Of a stretch of DNA of 64,000 nucleotides, positions 1 through 8,539 are shown one piece after another. Position 1 is the stretch's first letter; the number at the start of each line of letters is the position of its first letter. Origin of the DNA: Nocardia brevicatena NBRC 12119 (GTDB lineage Bacteria > Actinomycetota > Actinomycetes > Mycobacteriales > Mycobacteriaceae); contig NZ_BAFU01000015.1 in assembly GCF_000308495.1 (NCBI RefSeq), positions 1 through 64,000 of the forward strand. The letters are read 5' to 3'. Made by a program: the position numbers and the translations under genes. The notes under the pieces are model-generated. The model worked only from the letters and a program-made list of their open reading frames with translations. It searched no databases and was not told the origin of the DNA.

Positions 1-942
1 CCGTTGTCCGGTCCGTTGCCGCGGATGGATGCCGGGTCCACCGGCGGCTTGCCTCGACGCGACCAGGGAACGGGCGGACTGCCCCGACGGGAGTCGGGCA
101 CGAACGGCATCCCGGCGCGCGATACGGGCGCGGCCGGCCTGCCGCAGCGGGATGCGGGCAGTGCTTCGCAGCCCCGCGAGCCGAGTGGCGGAATTCCTCG
201 CCGCGAGCCGGCCCCGGGAGGCCTGCCGCAGCGCGGTCCCGGTGGCGGTCTGCCACAGCGTGGCGGAAGCGGTCTGCCGCAGCGTCCACAGTCGGCCGCC
301 GCGGAGGCATCCACACCCTCCCAGGAGCTTCCGCCTTGGGACGTGCCGCAGGCAGGACCGAGTGGTCTGCCGCAGCGCGCGCCGGGTGCCACCCGAATGC
401 CGGCACGTACCGAGAACGCGCCGGGGGTCGCTCTGCCGCGGCGGAGCGCCGAACCGGCGGCCGGTGATCGGGCCGGAACCGAGAGCGATGCCGGCGCGGC
501 ACGCGAACGGGGTCGGCACAGCCACCGGTCCAATCCGGCGAAAACGGCCTCGTTCTTCCAGACCCGGCTACAGCCGGCCGAGGAAAACGACGGTGTGATG
601 GGCGGGACACCCATCTTCGCCGAAATGATGTCGGCCTGGCTGGCCGATCCGAACGCGGATCGGTCCCAGATGGCTGCCTCCTTCGAAGCTCCTGGTGACG
701 AAGGATGGCAGGCGGCCCGACGAGCCAGCGAGGAGAAGCCGGAGACCAGGACGGCTGCCGGTCTGCCGCAGCGTAATCCGGGTGGTCGGCTGATTCCCGG
801 CGGCGTCAGCGGTGCCGCCGAGCGCACGCCGACTCGAAATCCCGAACTCATCCGGTCAAGCTTGAGTCGTCACCAGCAAGGCGTTCGGGATGGCCGTGCA
901 ATGAGAGCAATGAACCTAACCGGAGACAAAGGAGACCGATGA
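1..942 (+). CDS. Conservon sensor histidine kinase, C-terminal tail (5' end outside window)
   Basis: Only the low-complexity C-terminal part is present; the frame is open from the first base, so the nitrate-sensing, dimerisation and ATPase domains lie upstream of the window. The tail is rich in Gly, Pro, Arg and Gln and is built of about ten irregularly spaced copies of a GLPQR / GLPRR / GIPRR pentapeptide. It then has a conserved end ([26 protein letters not shown]) that is typical of actinobacterial conservon kinases. The stop overlaps the start of the next gene by 4 bases, and roadblock, DUF742 and GTPase genes follow, which fixes the identity as the kinase of a CvnA-type operon. The tail is probably disordered and may be an interaction platform; that is inference. 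Confidence 0.85.
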   Translation, partial: PLSGPLPRMDAGSTGGLPRRDQGTGGLPRRESGTNGIPARDTGAAGLPQRDAGSASQPREPSGGIPRREPAPGGLPQRGPGGGLPQRGGSGLPQRPQSAAAEASTPSQELPPWDVPQAGPSGLPQRAPGATRMPARTENAPGVALPRRSAEPAAGDRAGTESDAGAARERGRHSHRSNPAKTASFFQTRLQPAEENDGVMGGTPIFAEMMSAWLADPNADRSQMAASFEAPGDEGWQAARRASEEKPETRTAAGLPQRNPGGRLIPGGVSGAAERTPTRNPELIRSSLSRHQQGVRDGRAMRAMNLTGDKGDR

Positions 943-1352
943 GCCCCGATCTAGGTGGTACGAACCGTCAGCTGGATTGGCTGGTTTCAAACTTCGCCAA
1001 TGAGGTTCCGGGTGTAGCCCATGCCGTGTTGGTGTCGGCCGACGGCCTGCTGATGGCTGCCAGCGCGCAGCTTCCGGTGGACCGGGCCGAGCAGCTATCG
1101 GCGGTTACGGCCGGATTGGCCAGTCTCTCCGTCGGCGTGTCGAACCTTTTCGAAGGTGGGACCGTGTTGCAGTCCGTGGTCGAGATGGAACACGGTTATC
1201 TGCTGCTGATGGCTGTCGGTGACGGGTCATATCTCGCTGTGCTGACCAATACGTCCTGCGATATCGGGCAGGTCGGCTACGAGATGGCGTTGTTGGTCGA
1301 GCGCGTAGGCCAGACCGTTCAGGCCACTCCACGCGTCACGATGGGTTCCTGA
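939..1352 (+). CDS. Roadblock/LC7 domain protein of conservon
   Basis: A 137-residue single-domain roadblock/LC7 protein (CvnB type). In the family these proteins dimerise and act as regulatory partners of the small GTPase and kinase of the same operon. The sequence shows the usual pattern: a start [15 protein letters not shown], the core strand [11 protein letters not shown], the helix [14 protein letters not shown], and a terminal [12 protein letters not shown]. The ATG overlaps the upstream kinase stop (ATGA) and the DUF742 gene starts 7 bases after the stop, so translation is likely coupled throughout. Identification is firm; the signal sensed is unknown. Confidence 0.93.
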   Translation: MSPDLGGTNRQLDWLVSNFANEVPGVAHAVLVSADGLLMAASAQLPVDRAEQLSAVTAGLASLSVGVSNLFEGGTVLQSVVEMEHGYLLLMAVGDGSYLAVLTNTSCDIGQVGYEMALLVERVGQTVQATPRVTMGS

Positions 1353-1359
1353 TGGTGGG

Positions 1360-1734
1360 ATGGACATAGAAGATCACCGTATGGGCAGCGCCGAGCCCAG
1401 TCTCGTTCGGCCTTACTCGCTGACCGCGGGCCGCACCAGACCCAAAGTCGAACTGGCGCTGGAAGCGCTCGTCGCATCGCATCCGACGGCCTTCGAGCGC
1501 CAGTTCGAGTTGTCCAATATCGAGACATCCATAGTCGAGTTGTGCAGGGAGTCGCCGTCGGTCGCCGAGCTGGCGGCTCGACTGGAGTTACCGATCGGGG
1601 TGGCGCGGGTACTCGTAGCGGACCTCATCGAAGCCGGGCATGTCCGCGTTTCGGCGACATTGAAAGACGATTCCAGCGACGATGAACGTCGCGAGCTGAT
1701 CGAAAGGGTTCTCAGTGGACTCCGGCGTATATGA
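1360..1734 (+). CDS. DUF742 protein of conservon
   Basis: A 124-residue DUF742 (CvnC-type) protein. Family hallmarks are the N-terminal SLVRPYSLTAGRTRP and the winged-helix-like C-terminal half (SPSVAELAARLELPIGVARVLVADLIEAG). Its exact biochemical role is not established; in conservons it is always between the roadblock and GTPase genes and is thought to be part of a membrane-associated complex. An alternative ATG lies at 1381, but the upstream start at 1360 has GGTGGG before it. The last 20 bases overlap the GTPase gene. Confidence 0.93.
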   Translation: MDIEDHRMGSAEPSLVRPYSLTAGRTRPKVELALEALVASHPTAFERQFELSNIETSIVELCRESPSVAELAARLELPIGVARVLVADLIEAGHVRVSATLKDDSSDDERRELIERVLSGLRRI

Positions 1735-2317
1735 TTCGACGGCGAATGTCGATACGCGCACGAGTAAGCCGACTTCGGCAAAAATCGTGGTAGCAGGGGG
1801 TTTTGGTGTAGGTAAGACCACGTTGGTGGGGGCGGTGTCGGAAATTGTTCCGCTGCGCACCGAGGCTCTGGTGACCAATGCCAGCGCCGGTATCGACAGC
1901 CTTGCCGGTATCGAGAGCAAGTCCACCACCACAGTGGCCATGGACTTCGGTCGGATCAGCCTTGCCGAGGACCTGGTGCTGTATCTGTTCGGTACCCCGG
2001 GTCAGTACCGCTTCTGGTTCATGTGGGACGACCTCATCCGCGGTGCCATCGGTGCCGTGGTGCTGATCGACACCCGCAGGCTGGAGGACAGCTTCGCCGC
2101 GGTCGACTACTTCGAAGCGCGTAATCTGCCGTTCCTGGTGGCGCTCAACGAATTCGACGACGCTCCGCGCTATCCGATCGAGGACATCCGTCAAGCGTTG
2201 GCGGTGCCTGCCGATGTGCCGATCATGTCCATCGACGCGCGGCGGCGGGAGCCGGCCAAACAGGCGCTGGTCGCGCTCACCGAGTACGCGCTGCGCAAGG
2301 TTACCCAGGGCTACTGA
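1715..2317 (+). CDS. Conservon small GTPase (Ras-like ATP/GTP-binding protein)
   Basis: A 200-residue P-loop GTPase (CvnD type). The G1/Walker A motif is GGFGVGKTT (about residues 28-36), the switch-II region is the conservon version FGTPGQYRF in place of DxxG, and the base-recognition motif is NEFD instead of NKxD. These departures from Ras are usual in this subfamily. The start is GTG, 20 bases inside the DUF742 gene, so it depends on coupled translation. It completes a four-gene conservon with the preceding frames. A GC-rich hairpin 9 bases after the stop probably ends the operon. Confidence 0.94.
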   Translation: MDSGVYDSTANVDTRTSKPTSAKIVVAGGFGVGKTTLVGAVSEIVPLRTEALVTNASAGIDSLAGIESKSTTTVAMDFGRISLAEDLVLYLFGTPGQYRFWFMWDDLIRGAIGAVVLIDTRRLEDSFAAVDYFEARNLPFLVALNEFDDAPRYPIEDIRQALAVPADVPIMSIDARRREPAKQALVALTEYALRKVTQGY

Positions 2318-2325
2318 GACGGAAC

Positions 2326-2349
2326 CCGGCCCCGGTAACGGCGGGCCGG
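2326..2349 (+). terminator. GC-rich hairpin after conservon
   Basis: CCGGCCC at 2326-2332 and GGGCCGG at 2343-2349 form a perfect 7-bp stem with a 10-base loop in the 57-base gap between the GTPase stop and the carboxyltransferase start. There is no T-tract, as is common in actinobacteria, so this is a candidate only. Confidence 0.4.
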
Positions 2350-2374
2350 ACACTGCGTCGATGGTGAGGGGGCG

Positions 2375-3934
2375 GTGTCGTTGAGCAGCGCACCACGGCG
2401 GATCTCCGCTCGGGAGCTACTGTCCATGCTTCTGGACCCGGATACGTTCGTGAGCTGGGACCGGCCGCCGCTACCGGTGGCCGGGACCGAGCGTTATCGA
2501 GCCGAGCGGGTGCAGGCGGCCGAGGCCGCGGGCGCCGACGAGGCGGTGCTCACCGGCGAGGGGCTGCTACGCGGTCGGCGGATCGCGGTCATCGCCTGCG
2601 AGTTCGGCTTCCTCGCGGGTTCGATCGGGGTCGCGGCGGCGGAGCGAATAGTCGAGGCGGTTGAACGCGCGACCGAGCGGGGACTGCCCCTGGTCGCCTC
2701 GCCGACCTCCGGTGGTACCCGAATGCAGGAGGGCACACTCGCTTTCGTGCAGATGGTGAAGATCGCCGGAGCCGTAGCCGAGCACAAGGCGGCCGGCCAC
2801 CCCTATGTGGTGTATCTGCGCAATCCCACCATGGGCGGAGTATTCGCCTCCTGGGGATCGCTGGGGCACATAACCTTCGCCGAACCCGGCGCGCTCATCG
2901 GGTTTCTCGGTCCGCAGGTGTACCGGGCGCTCTACGACCGACCGTTTCCGGAAGGGGTGCAGACCGCGGAGAACCTGTACCGCAACGGCGTGATCGATGG
3001 TGTCGTCGGGGTGAAGATCTTCCGGCGTATCGCCCACCGTGCGCTGAGCGTGTTCAGCGGGGTAGCGGACACCACCGTGGCTCCCGGATGGGAACGGTTC
3101 GACGCGGAGACCGCCCGGACACCCGATGCCCCCGCTCCCACCGTGGACGAATCCGTCGAGGCCTGGGATTCGGTGGTGATCTCCCGGCGTCCGGATCGTC
3201 CGGGGCTGCGTGACCTTCTCCGCCACGTGACCTATCGGGTCCCGCTCAGCGGTACCGGACAAGGCGAATCCGATCGCACGGTGGTGTTGGCGCTGGCCCG
3301 GTTTCGCGGTCAACCCTGTGTGGTGTTCGGGCACGACCGTTCGGGGCAACACGGTGAACACACCATGGGTCCGGCGGCGCTGCGCGAGGCCCGACGCAGT
3401 ATGCAACTCGCCCGCGAGCTGCGGTTACCACTGGTGCTGGTGATAGATACCGTGGGCGCCGCCCTGTCCAAAGAGGCCGAAGAGCGCGGCCTGGCCCCCG
3501 AAATAGCCCGTTGTATCGCGGATCTGGTGACGCTGGATACGCCGACCGTCTCGGTGCTGCTCGGGCAGGGAACCGGCGGCGGTGCCCTGGCCCTGCTTCC
3601 GGCCGACCGGGTGCTGGCCGCAGCCCACGGGTGGTTGGCGCCGTTACCACCGGAGGGGGCGAGCGCGATCGTGTATCGGGACACCGATCACGCGCCGGAA
3701 CTCGCGCAGGCGCAACGTATTCGGGCGGTCGACCTGCTCGCCGACGGAATCGTGGACCGGATCGTCGATGAAAATCCCGATGCGGCAGCGGAACCGGTGG
3801 AGTTCACCCGCCGCATGATCGCCGCGATCGCCCGGGAACTGGCCGACCTGCGCGGCCGGCCGGCCGCCGAACTCCGCGCGGCACGCTCGGCCAAATGGCG
3901 CCGCCTTCCGGTGGTGTTGTCGGAGCCATCCTGA
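2375..3934 (+). CDS. accD3: Acyl-CoA carboxylase carboxyltransferase, fused beta/alpha domains (AccD3-like)
   Basis: A 519-residue carboxyltransferase that carries both halves of the crotonase-like fold in one chain. The N-terminal (beta-like) half has PTSGGTRMQEG around residue 110 and MGGVFASWGSLGH near 150; the C-terminal (alpha-like) half has GHDRSGQHGEHTMGPAALREA and GQGTGGGALALL. It has no zinc-ribbon cysteines. It transfers the carboxyl group from carboxybiotin to an acyl-CoA, giving malonyl-CoA or a homologue. Size and neighbourhood match mycobacterial AccD3 (Rv0904c), which is next to echA6 (Rv0905) and Rv0906; both are found just downstream here. Start GTG at 2375 is preceded by GAGGGGG. 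No biotin carboxylase subunit is in the window, and its natural substrate is uncertain. Confidence 0.85.
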   Translation: MSLSSAPRRISARELLSMLLDPDTFVSWDRPPLPVAGTERYRAERVQAAEAAGADEAVLTGEGLLRGRRIAVIACEFGFLAGSIGVAAAERIVEAVERATERGLPLVASPTSGGTRMQEGTLAFVQMVKIAGAVAEHKAAGHPYVVYLRNPTMGGVFASWGSLGHITFAEPGALIGFLGPQVYRALYDRPFPEGVQTAENLYRNGVIDGVVGVKIFRRIAHRALSVFSGVADTTVAPGWERFDAETARTPDAPAPTVDESVEAWDSVVISRRPDRPGLRDLLRHVTYRVPLSGTGQGESDRTVVLALARFRGQPCVVFGHDRSGQHGEHTMGPAALREARRSMQLARELRLPLVLVIDTVGAALSKEAEERGLAPEIARCIADLVTLDTPTVSVLLGQGTGGGALALLPADRVLAAAHGWLAPLPPEGASAIVYRDTDHAPELAQAQRIRAVDLLADGIVDRIVDENPDAAAEPVEFTRRMIAAIARELADLRGRPAAELRAARSAKWRRLPVVLSEPS

Positions 3935-4276
3935 CCCGAGTCGCCCATCTCTGCGCGACTCCGTATCGGGCAGGGACGCTCCGACGAGCCCCACCGGTCG
4001 CTGACGTGGGCCTCACCGGCGTGAGACAGGGCCCTCGGCCTCGGCCTTCTTTCCGGCCCGCCCGCGCCGGCGCCGATCGGCCACGGCTCGAGCGGGTTGC
4101 GGCCGATGGCGCCGTGTGGTTGCTTTGCTCGCGGCTCTTGTGGCCGTGAAGCCCTCCGTCACCGTGATTCGGTGGCAAGTCGAGACAGGGGTTCGGTCTC
4201 GGAAGCGACCGGCACCGACACCTCGGGTGCGCTCATGTTCGGTCCCGCCATGAGGAGGGATGAACGGTGGCGGTGA
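3935..4276. other. Intergenic, convergent ends
   Basis: 342 bases between the ends of two converging genes with no convincing reading frame. The only structure noticed is a nested hairpin at 4008-4034 (outer GGGCC/GGCCC, inner CTCAC-CGGC-GTGAG), followed on the + strand by a pyrimidine-rich stretch. It could end the carboxyltransferase transcript, at low confidence. Confidence 0.3.
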
Positions 4277-4828
4277 TCAGCTTTCCGGTTCCGGGTCGGG
4301 TTTGTTCCAGGCGAGGATCATGGCCGGTGCGCAGCCGCCGGCCAACAGGGTCGCCAGGAGCATCGTCCCGCCCGCGTAGGCGGTGTGGAAAGCGTCCGCC
4401 TCCGGCATGAGCGCGCCCGCCCATACCAGATAGAGCATCGGCGGTAAGCAGAGCGCCTGGGTGACGGTGAGGCCGATCGAGCGTGCGGTATCGCGCTGGG
4501 CGATCTCCAGTTCGTCGAGGGTTGCCGAAGGTGCGTGGTCCTGGCCTCGAGAGGCGATCCGCAATATGGTCCACGCGGGTAGGAAGACCAGCACGGCGGG
4601 CAGGGTGAGCAGCGCGGCCCACGCCAGGTCGAAGGCGCACAGCACACCGGCCACGAAAAGTCCCGCAACGGAGGCCGCCACCGCCACCACCAGGGTCCGT
4701 CGCCGGGCACGGGTACGCCAACCGGGCAGCATCCCGGACATCCGTTGTTCATGGGCCGGCCAGCGGCGTACCCGGTAGTCCTGGTAGCGGTCGAGCAGTG
4801 TGCCGCCGGTCTTGGTTGCCGTCGTCAT
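4277..4828 (-). CDS. Four-helix integral membrane protein of unknown function
   Basis: 183 residues. The N-terminus is soluble and basic (LLDRYQDYRVRRWPAHEQRM), then come two hydrophobic segments (about residues 40-60 and 66-88), a short polar loop with Glu/Asp (TLDELEIAQRDTARS), and two more hydrophobic segments (about 118-136 and 146-168). The start ATG overlaps the stop of the upstream XRE regulator by 4 bases, so the two form an operon. Small XRE regulators paired with membrane proteins of this type are common in actinobacteria, but no function is known to me. Confidence 0.8.
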   Translation of the reverse strand: MTTATKTGGTLLDRYQDYRVRRWPAHEQRMSGMLPGWRTRARRRTLVVAVAASVAGLFVAGVLCAFDLAWAALLTLPAVLVFLPAWTILRIASRGQDHAPSATLDELEIAQRDTARSIGLTVTQALCLPPMLYLVWAGALMPEADAFHTAYAGGTMLLATLLAGGCAPAMILAWNKPDPEPES

Positions 4829-5100
4829 ATCGTTCCTTTCCCGCGGGAGTAGATCTCGGCCGAGAGCGGGGTGAATTGGGTACGGGAGAACACCGCCTCC
4901 ACCGGCAGCCCGAACACCTCGCAGATACGCAGGGCCAGGTCCAGGCTGGGATAGTGGTCGCCGCGTTCGAGAGCGCCGATCGTCTGCGGATTGACGTTCA
5001 CCGCCTCGGCCAGGGCCGCCCGGGACATTCGGTGCTCCGCCCGCAGTACCGCGATTCGGTTGTAAATCGGGAGGGTTTTCCCGCGTCGCACTGGGCTCAC
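4825..5100 (-). CDS. Small XRE-family (YozG-like) transcriptional regulator
   Basis: A 91-residue protein consisting almost only of a Cro/C1-type helix-turn-helix: IAVLRAEHRMSRAALAEAVN, then VNPQTIGALERGDHYPSLDL and the closing LALRICEVFGLPVEAVFS. It belongs to the short regulators that control an adjacent membrane protein. The GTG at 5100 is the longest start; an in-frame GTG lies a few codons downstream, so the exact N-terminus is uncertain. The stop overlaps the start of the membrane protein gene (ATGA). The upstream inverted repeat at 5111-5126 is a candidate autoregulatory site. Confidence 0.88.
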   Translation of the reverse strand: MSPVRRGKTLPIYNRIAVLRAEHRMSRAALAEAVNVNPQTIGALERGDHYPSLDLALRICEVFGLPVEAVFSRTQFTPLSAEIYSRGKGTI

Positions 5101-5110
5101 CTAATGGATC

Positions 5111-5126
5111 GTTGTAAAAACACAAC
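5111..5126. promoter_or_regulatory. Inverted repeat in divergent promoter region
   Basis: GTTGT-AAAAAC-ACAAC, 5-bp perfect arms with a 6-base spacer, just upstream of the XRE gene on the reverse strand and of the aldo/keto reductase on the forward strand. Read on the reverse strand, a TTGACA is present at 5131-5136, so the repeat would overlap the reverse promoter. Candidate operator. Confidence 0.4.
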
Positions 5127-5200
5127 AGTCTGTCAATCTCTGTCGGACACGTCACACCCTGTCGTTGACCTGCTGCGAAACCGCTTCTACCTTCGGAACG

Positions 5201-6058
5201 ATGACCTTCAGAAGCGAGACCGGCGCAGTCCCCCCGATAGTGCTGAACGACGGGAACCTGATCCCGCAGCTCGGGTTCGGGGTCTTCCAGGTTCCGCCCG
5301 ACGATGTCTTCGACGTGGTCACGGCCGCGCTGCGAACGGGGTACCGCAGTATCGACACCGCGGCCGCCTACAACAACGAGGAAGGGACCGGTCGCGCCAT
5401 CCGAGAGTCGGGGATTCCGCGTGACGAGATATACGTCACGACCAAACTGTGGAATGCCGATCAGGGCTACGACTCCACCCTGCGCGCTTTCGATGCCAGT
5501 ATGCGGCGGCTGGGGCTGGACTATCTGGACCTCTACCTCATCCACTGGCCGGTGCCCACCGCCGATCGCTACCCGGACAGCTTCCGGGCCTTCCGGGCGC
5601 TGCGCGAAGAGGGAAGGGTGCTCTCGATCGGCGTCTCGAATTTCCGCATCCCCGACCTGGAACGGTTGATCGGCGAGGTCGGTGAGGCTCCGGCGGTCAA
5701 CCAGATCGAGTTGCATCCGCGGCTTATCCAGCGGGAACTGCGGGAGTACCACACCGAACACGCCATCGCGACCGAGGCATGGAGCCCGCTCGGTCAGGGC
5801 ACTCTCCTGAACGACCCGGTCGTCACCAAGATCGCCGCCGATCGGGGGCGCACCCCGGCACAGGTACTCATCCGCTGGCATCTGCAACTCGGCAATGTGG
5901 TGATCCCCAAATCGGTGACACCCTCTCGGATCGCCGAGAACTTCGACGTTTTCGGTTTCGAACTGGCGCCGGAACAGATGCAGGCGATCCTCGCGCTCGA
6001 CAAGGGGGAGCGCATCGGACCGGACCCGGCGACGTTCGCGTTCGGACTGGAGGACTGA
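5201..6058 (+). CDS. Aldo/keto reductase (2,5-diketogluconate reductase-like)
   Basis: A 285-residue NADPH-dependent (beta/alpha)8 oxidoreductase of the AKR superfamily. The catalytic tetrad can be placed: Asp and Tyr in DTAAAYNNE, Lys in TTKLWN, His in LIHWP. The cofactor-binding signature near the C-terminus (VVIPKSVTPSRIAEN) is also intact. It reduces carbonyls such as small aldehydes, ketones or keto acids; the substrate cannot be set from sequence. The ATG at 5201 was chosen because MTFRSETGAVPPIVLNDG is the usual family N-terminus; the frame stays open upstream but without similarity. It is transcribed away from the XRE pair. Confidence 0.93.
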   Translation: MTFRSETGAVPPIVLNDGNLIPQLGFGVFQVPPDDVFDVVTAALRTGYRSIDTAAAYNNEEGTGRAIRESGIPRDEIYVTTKLWNADQGYDSTLRAFDASMRRLGLDYLDLYLIHWPVPTADRYPDSFRAFRALREEGRVLSIGVSNFRIPDLERLIGEVGEAPAVNQIELHPRLIQRELREYHTEHAIATEAWSPLGQGTLLNDPVVTKIAADRGRTPAQVLIRWHLQLGNVVIPKSVTPSRIAENFDVFGFELAPEQMQAILALDKGERIGPDPATFAFGLED

Positions 6059-6187
6059 GCGGCTCCGTGTGAGCGGTGGGCCTGCCCCTGCGTGGTCACG
6101 CTCCGCTGCCGCCTTCGGCGCTGACGGCCCACCGCTGTGGCAGAGTGAACGGTGACCATCGAAAACGTTCAGCTGGGGAGAGGGCAC

Positions 6188-6913
6188 ATGCTCGGTGTCA
6201 GCCGGGACGGCGACGTCGTCACGATCGAACTACAGCGCGAACAGCGGCGTAACGCTTTGAACCAGGAACTGGTCGAGCAGTTGCGTGAGGCGGTGATCGA
6301 GGCCGCCGAATACGCCCGGGCGATCGTGCTCACGGGCCGAGGTCCGGTGTTCAGTGCGGGCGCCGACCTGGACGGCGTGTACTCCACCGAGTTCCTCGAG
6401 GCACTGCTGGAGATGCTGCACACGGTCGAATCGACGCCGGTGCCGGTGATCGCCGCCGTCCACGGCGGAGCCATCGGTGCGGGCGTGCAACTGGCCATGG
6501 CGGCGGACCTGCGGGTTCTGAGCCCCGATTCGTATATCGCGATCCCCGCCGCCAAGCTCGGTGTCTCGGTGGATCTGTGGACCACTCGCCGGCTGGTATC
6601 GCTGATCGGCGGCGGTCCGGCGCGCACCATCCTGCTCGGCGCGGAACCCGTGGCCGCCGCCGACGCCTACACCTTCGGTTTCGCCAACAAACTGGGCACG
6701 GTGGCCGATGCCCAGGGATGGGCTAAGTCGATCGGCCGGCTCGCCCCGCTGTCGCTGCGCCATCTGAAGTTGATGCTCAACGACGACGGAACCCGGCAGC
6801 CGGAGAACGCCCAGCAGCGGGCCGCGCTGGAGGCCGCTTGGGCCAGCACGGACGCCCAAGAGGGTCGGCTGGCTCGCCAGGAGAAGCGGGCAGCGAAGTT
6901 CGTGGGCCGATGA
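6188..6913 (+). CDS. echA6: Enoyl-CoA hydratase-family protein EchA6
   Basis: A 241-residue crotonase-fold protein very similar in organisation to mycobacterial EchA6 (Rv0905, 243 residues): N-terminal MLGVSRDGDVVTIELQ, LQREQRRNALN, GPVFSAGADLDG, the oxyanion-hole region AAVHGGAIGAGVQLAMAADL, and C-terminal RQEKRAAKFVGR. In mycobacteria EchA6 lacks ordinary hydratase activity and carries acyl-CoAs to the FAS-II system for mycolate synthesis; nocardiae also make mycolates. Typical hydratase catalytic Glu residues are not evident. A GTG at 6152 would add 12 residues, but the ATG at 6188 follows GGGGAGAGGG and matches the family start. The stop overlaps the next start (ATGA). Confidence 0.88.
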   Translation: MLGVSRDGDVVTIELQREQRRNALNQELVEQLREAVIEAAEYARAIVLTGRGPVFSAGADLDGVYSTEFLEALLEMLHTVESTPVPVIAAVHGGAIGAGVQLAMAADLRVLSPDSYIAIPAAKLGVSVDLWTTRRLVSLIGGGPARTILLGAEPVAAADAYTFGFANKLGTVADAQGWAKSIGRLAPLSLRHLKLMLNDDGTRQPENAQQRAALEAAWASTDAQEGRLARQEKRAAKFVGR

Positions 6914-8049
6914 CCCGGCCGCGTACCGCGCTCGCCACCGCGGCCGGCGTCCTCGGACTAGGCTGGGTGGTGCGGGCGCTATGGGGTCTGCCGTCCTCGC
7001 TCGGCGCGCCCATCTCGGCCATTGCGCCGACCGCGGCGGGCGCCACCGGCTATCGCAACAGACAGTTTCACAACACCGAACCCGAGACGCCGATCGCGCC
7101 GAGTTCCATGCTGTCGCTGCTGTTCTCGGCGGCCACCCGCACCCGGGTCGGCCGGCCGGTGCGACCGGTGCCGCTGGTGAAACCGCAGCAACCCGCCGTG
7201 GCGGGTGATCTCGCGGTCACCTGGTACGGCCATGCCAGCGCGCTGGTCGAGGTGGACGGTTATCGGGTGCTCACCGACCCGGTGTGGAGCAAGCGGGTAT
7301 CGCCGTCACAGTTGGTGGGACCGGCGAGGATGCATCCGGTGCCGATCCCGTTGACCGGGCTGCCGCGGCTGGACGCGGTGATCATCTCGCACGATCACTA
7401 CGACCATCTGGACTCGGACACCATTCGGGCCTTGGTGCGGTCACAGCGGGCGCCTTTCGTGGTTCCGGTCGGGATCGGTGCCCATCTACGGGAATGGGAG
7501 GTGCCGGAGGATCGGATCGTCGAACTGGACTGGGGCGGCTCGACAACCATCGCGGCGCCCACCGCCGATCAGAGCGATCTGGTGATCACCTGCGCCGAGG
7601 CCCGGCATTTCTCCGGGCGCGGTCTGGCCCGCAATGCCACACTGTGGGCGTCGTGGGCGCTGCGGGGCCCGACTCGGCGGGTGTATTTCGGTGGCGACAC
7701 CGGCTACACCAAGGCATTCGCCGCCGCGGCGGCGGAGTGGGGCCCTTTCGATCTGACCCTGCTGCCGATCGGCGCCTACGACGAGCATTGGCCCGATATC
7801 CATATGAACCCCGAGGAAGCGGTACGTGCCCACGCCGAGCTGTGTGGGGGCGATGCCGGTCACGGGCTGCTGGTGCCGATCCACTGGGCGACCTTCAACC
7901 TGGCCTTCCACGGGTGGTCCGAACCGGTGCGGAGGCTGGTCGCGGCGGCCGGAGAGGCCGGTACTCCGATCGCGGTTCCGAAGCCGGGAATGCGGGTAAC
8001 CCCGATAGATCTCCCACCGGCGCGGCCCTGGTGGGAAGATGTGGGATAG
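6910..8049 (+). CDS. Metallo-beta-lactamase-fold hydrolase (Rv0906 / NAPE-PLD-like)
   Basis: 379 residues. An N-terminal hydrophobic segment (about residues 5-35) suggests membrane anchoring or export, followed by a metallo-beta-lactamase domain with the zinc motif SHDHYDHLD, a downstream CAEARHFSGRG, the YFGGDTGYTKAF Asp motif and PIHWATFNLA. This arrangement is that of the N-acyl-phosphatidylethanolamine phospholipase D / UlaG-like group and of mycobacterial Rv0906, which also follows echA6. It probably hydrolyses a phosphodiester or lipid substrate at the envelope, but the substrate is unknown. The start ATG overlaps the echA6 stop, so the two are co-translated. Confidence 0.9.
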   Translation: MTRPRTALATAAGVLGLGWVVRALWGLPSSLGAPISAIAPTAAGATGYRNRQFHNTEPETPIAPSSMLSLLFSAATRTRVGRPVRPVPLVKPQQPAVAGDLAVTWYGHASALVEVDGYRVLTDPVWSKRVSPSQLVGPARMHPVPIPLTGLPRLDAVIISHDHYDHLDSDTIRALVRSQRAPFVVPVGIGAHLREWEVPEDRIVELDWGGSTTIAAPTADQSDLVITCAEARHFSGRGLARNATLWASWALRGPTRRVYFGGDTGYTKAFAAAAAEWGPFDLTLLPIGAYDEHWPDIHMNPEEAVRAHAELCGGDAGHGLLVPIHWATFNLAFHGWSEPVRRLVAAAGEAGTPIAVPKPGMRVTPIDLPPARPWWEDVG

Positions 8050-8174
8050 CACTTTCGCAGCCGGTGGCCCGGCCGTGCGTCGACGCCGGAGGAGGTAGTG
8101 CGGCGTGACCGTGTCGCGGCACGGCGTCCCATCGACACTGCGATCGTTTACTCCGATACGGAAGGATCTGTGCG

Positions 8175-8408
8175 ATGAGTCTGATGGACACTCTGAAGGG
8201 CCTCGTGGGCAAGGGCCAGGAGATGGCGGCCAAGAACTCGGGCAAGATCAACCAAGCGGTTGACAAGGCGGGCACCTTCATCGATCAGAAGACCGGTGGC
8301 AAGTACACGGACAAGATCGAGAAGGGCAAGGAGGCCGCACGCAAGGTGGTTCCCCCGGAACAGCCGGGACAGTCCGGCCCGGGCCCGGCGCAGGGGCCAC
8401 AGGCCTGA
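8175..8408 (+). CDS. MT0933-like antitoxin family small protein
   Basis: 77 residues, highly charged, with the family core VDKAGTFIDQKTGGKYTDKI and a Pro/Gly-rich C-terminus (PPEQPGQSGPGPAQGPQA). The family is named from a mycobacterial protein (Rv0909/MT0933) annotated as antitoxin of a pair with the SRPBCC-fold Rv0910; it lies in the same neighbourhood as echA6 in mycobacteria. No toxin gene is beside this copy. An independent housekeeping or stress role is therefore possible. The start ATG at 8175 follows AAGGAT. Confidence 0.85.
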   Translation: MSLMDTLKGLVGKGQEMAAKNSGKINQAVDKAGTFIDQKTGGKYTDKIEKGKEAARKVVPPEQPGQSGPGPAQGPQA

Positions 8409-8539
8409 ATCGGACCGGCCGGGCGCCGGCACCCGTCTGGTCGGGTGAGTCGTGACGATCCGCCGAAGTTCGTGCGGTCGCCGGGATGTGGCTGTCGGTA
8501 TGGTGATCCCGGTTACCGCTCGAGCGAGGAGTTTTCGAC

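Noticed and set aside
3895-4149. An 84-codon forward frame overlapping the carboxyltransferase end
   Set aside because: Arg/Pro-rich, no similarity, and starts inside the carboxyltransferase gene.
4829-6187. A long reverse-strand frame (over 600 codons) that continues upstream from the membrane protein
   Set aside because: Only the first 183 codons before the stop match a protein. The rest lies antisense to the XRE and aldo/keto reductase genes and has the composition of a mirror frame.
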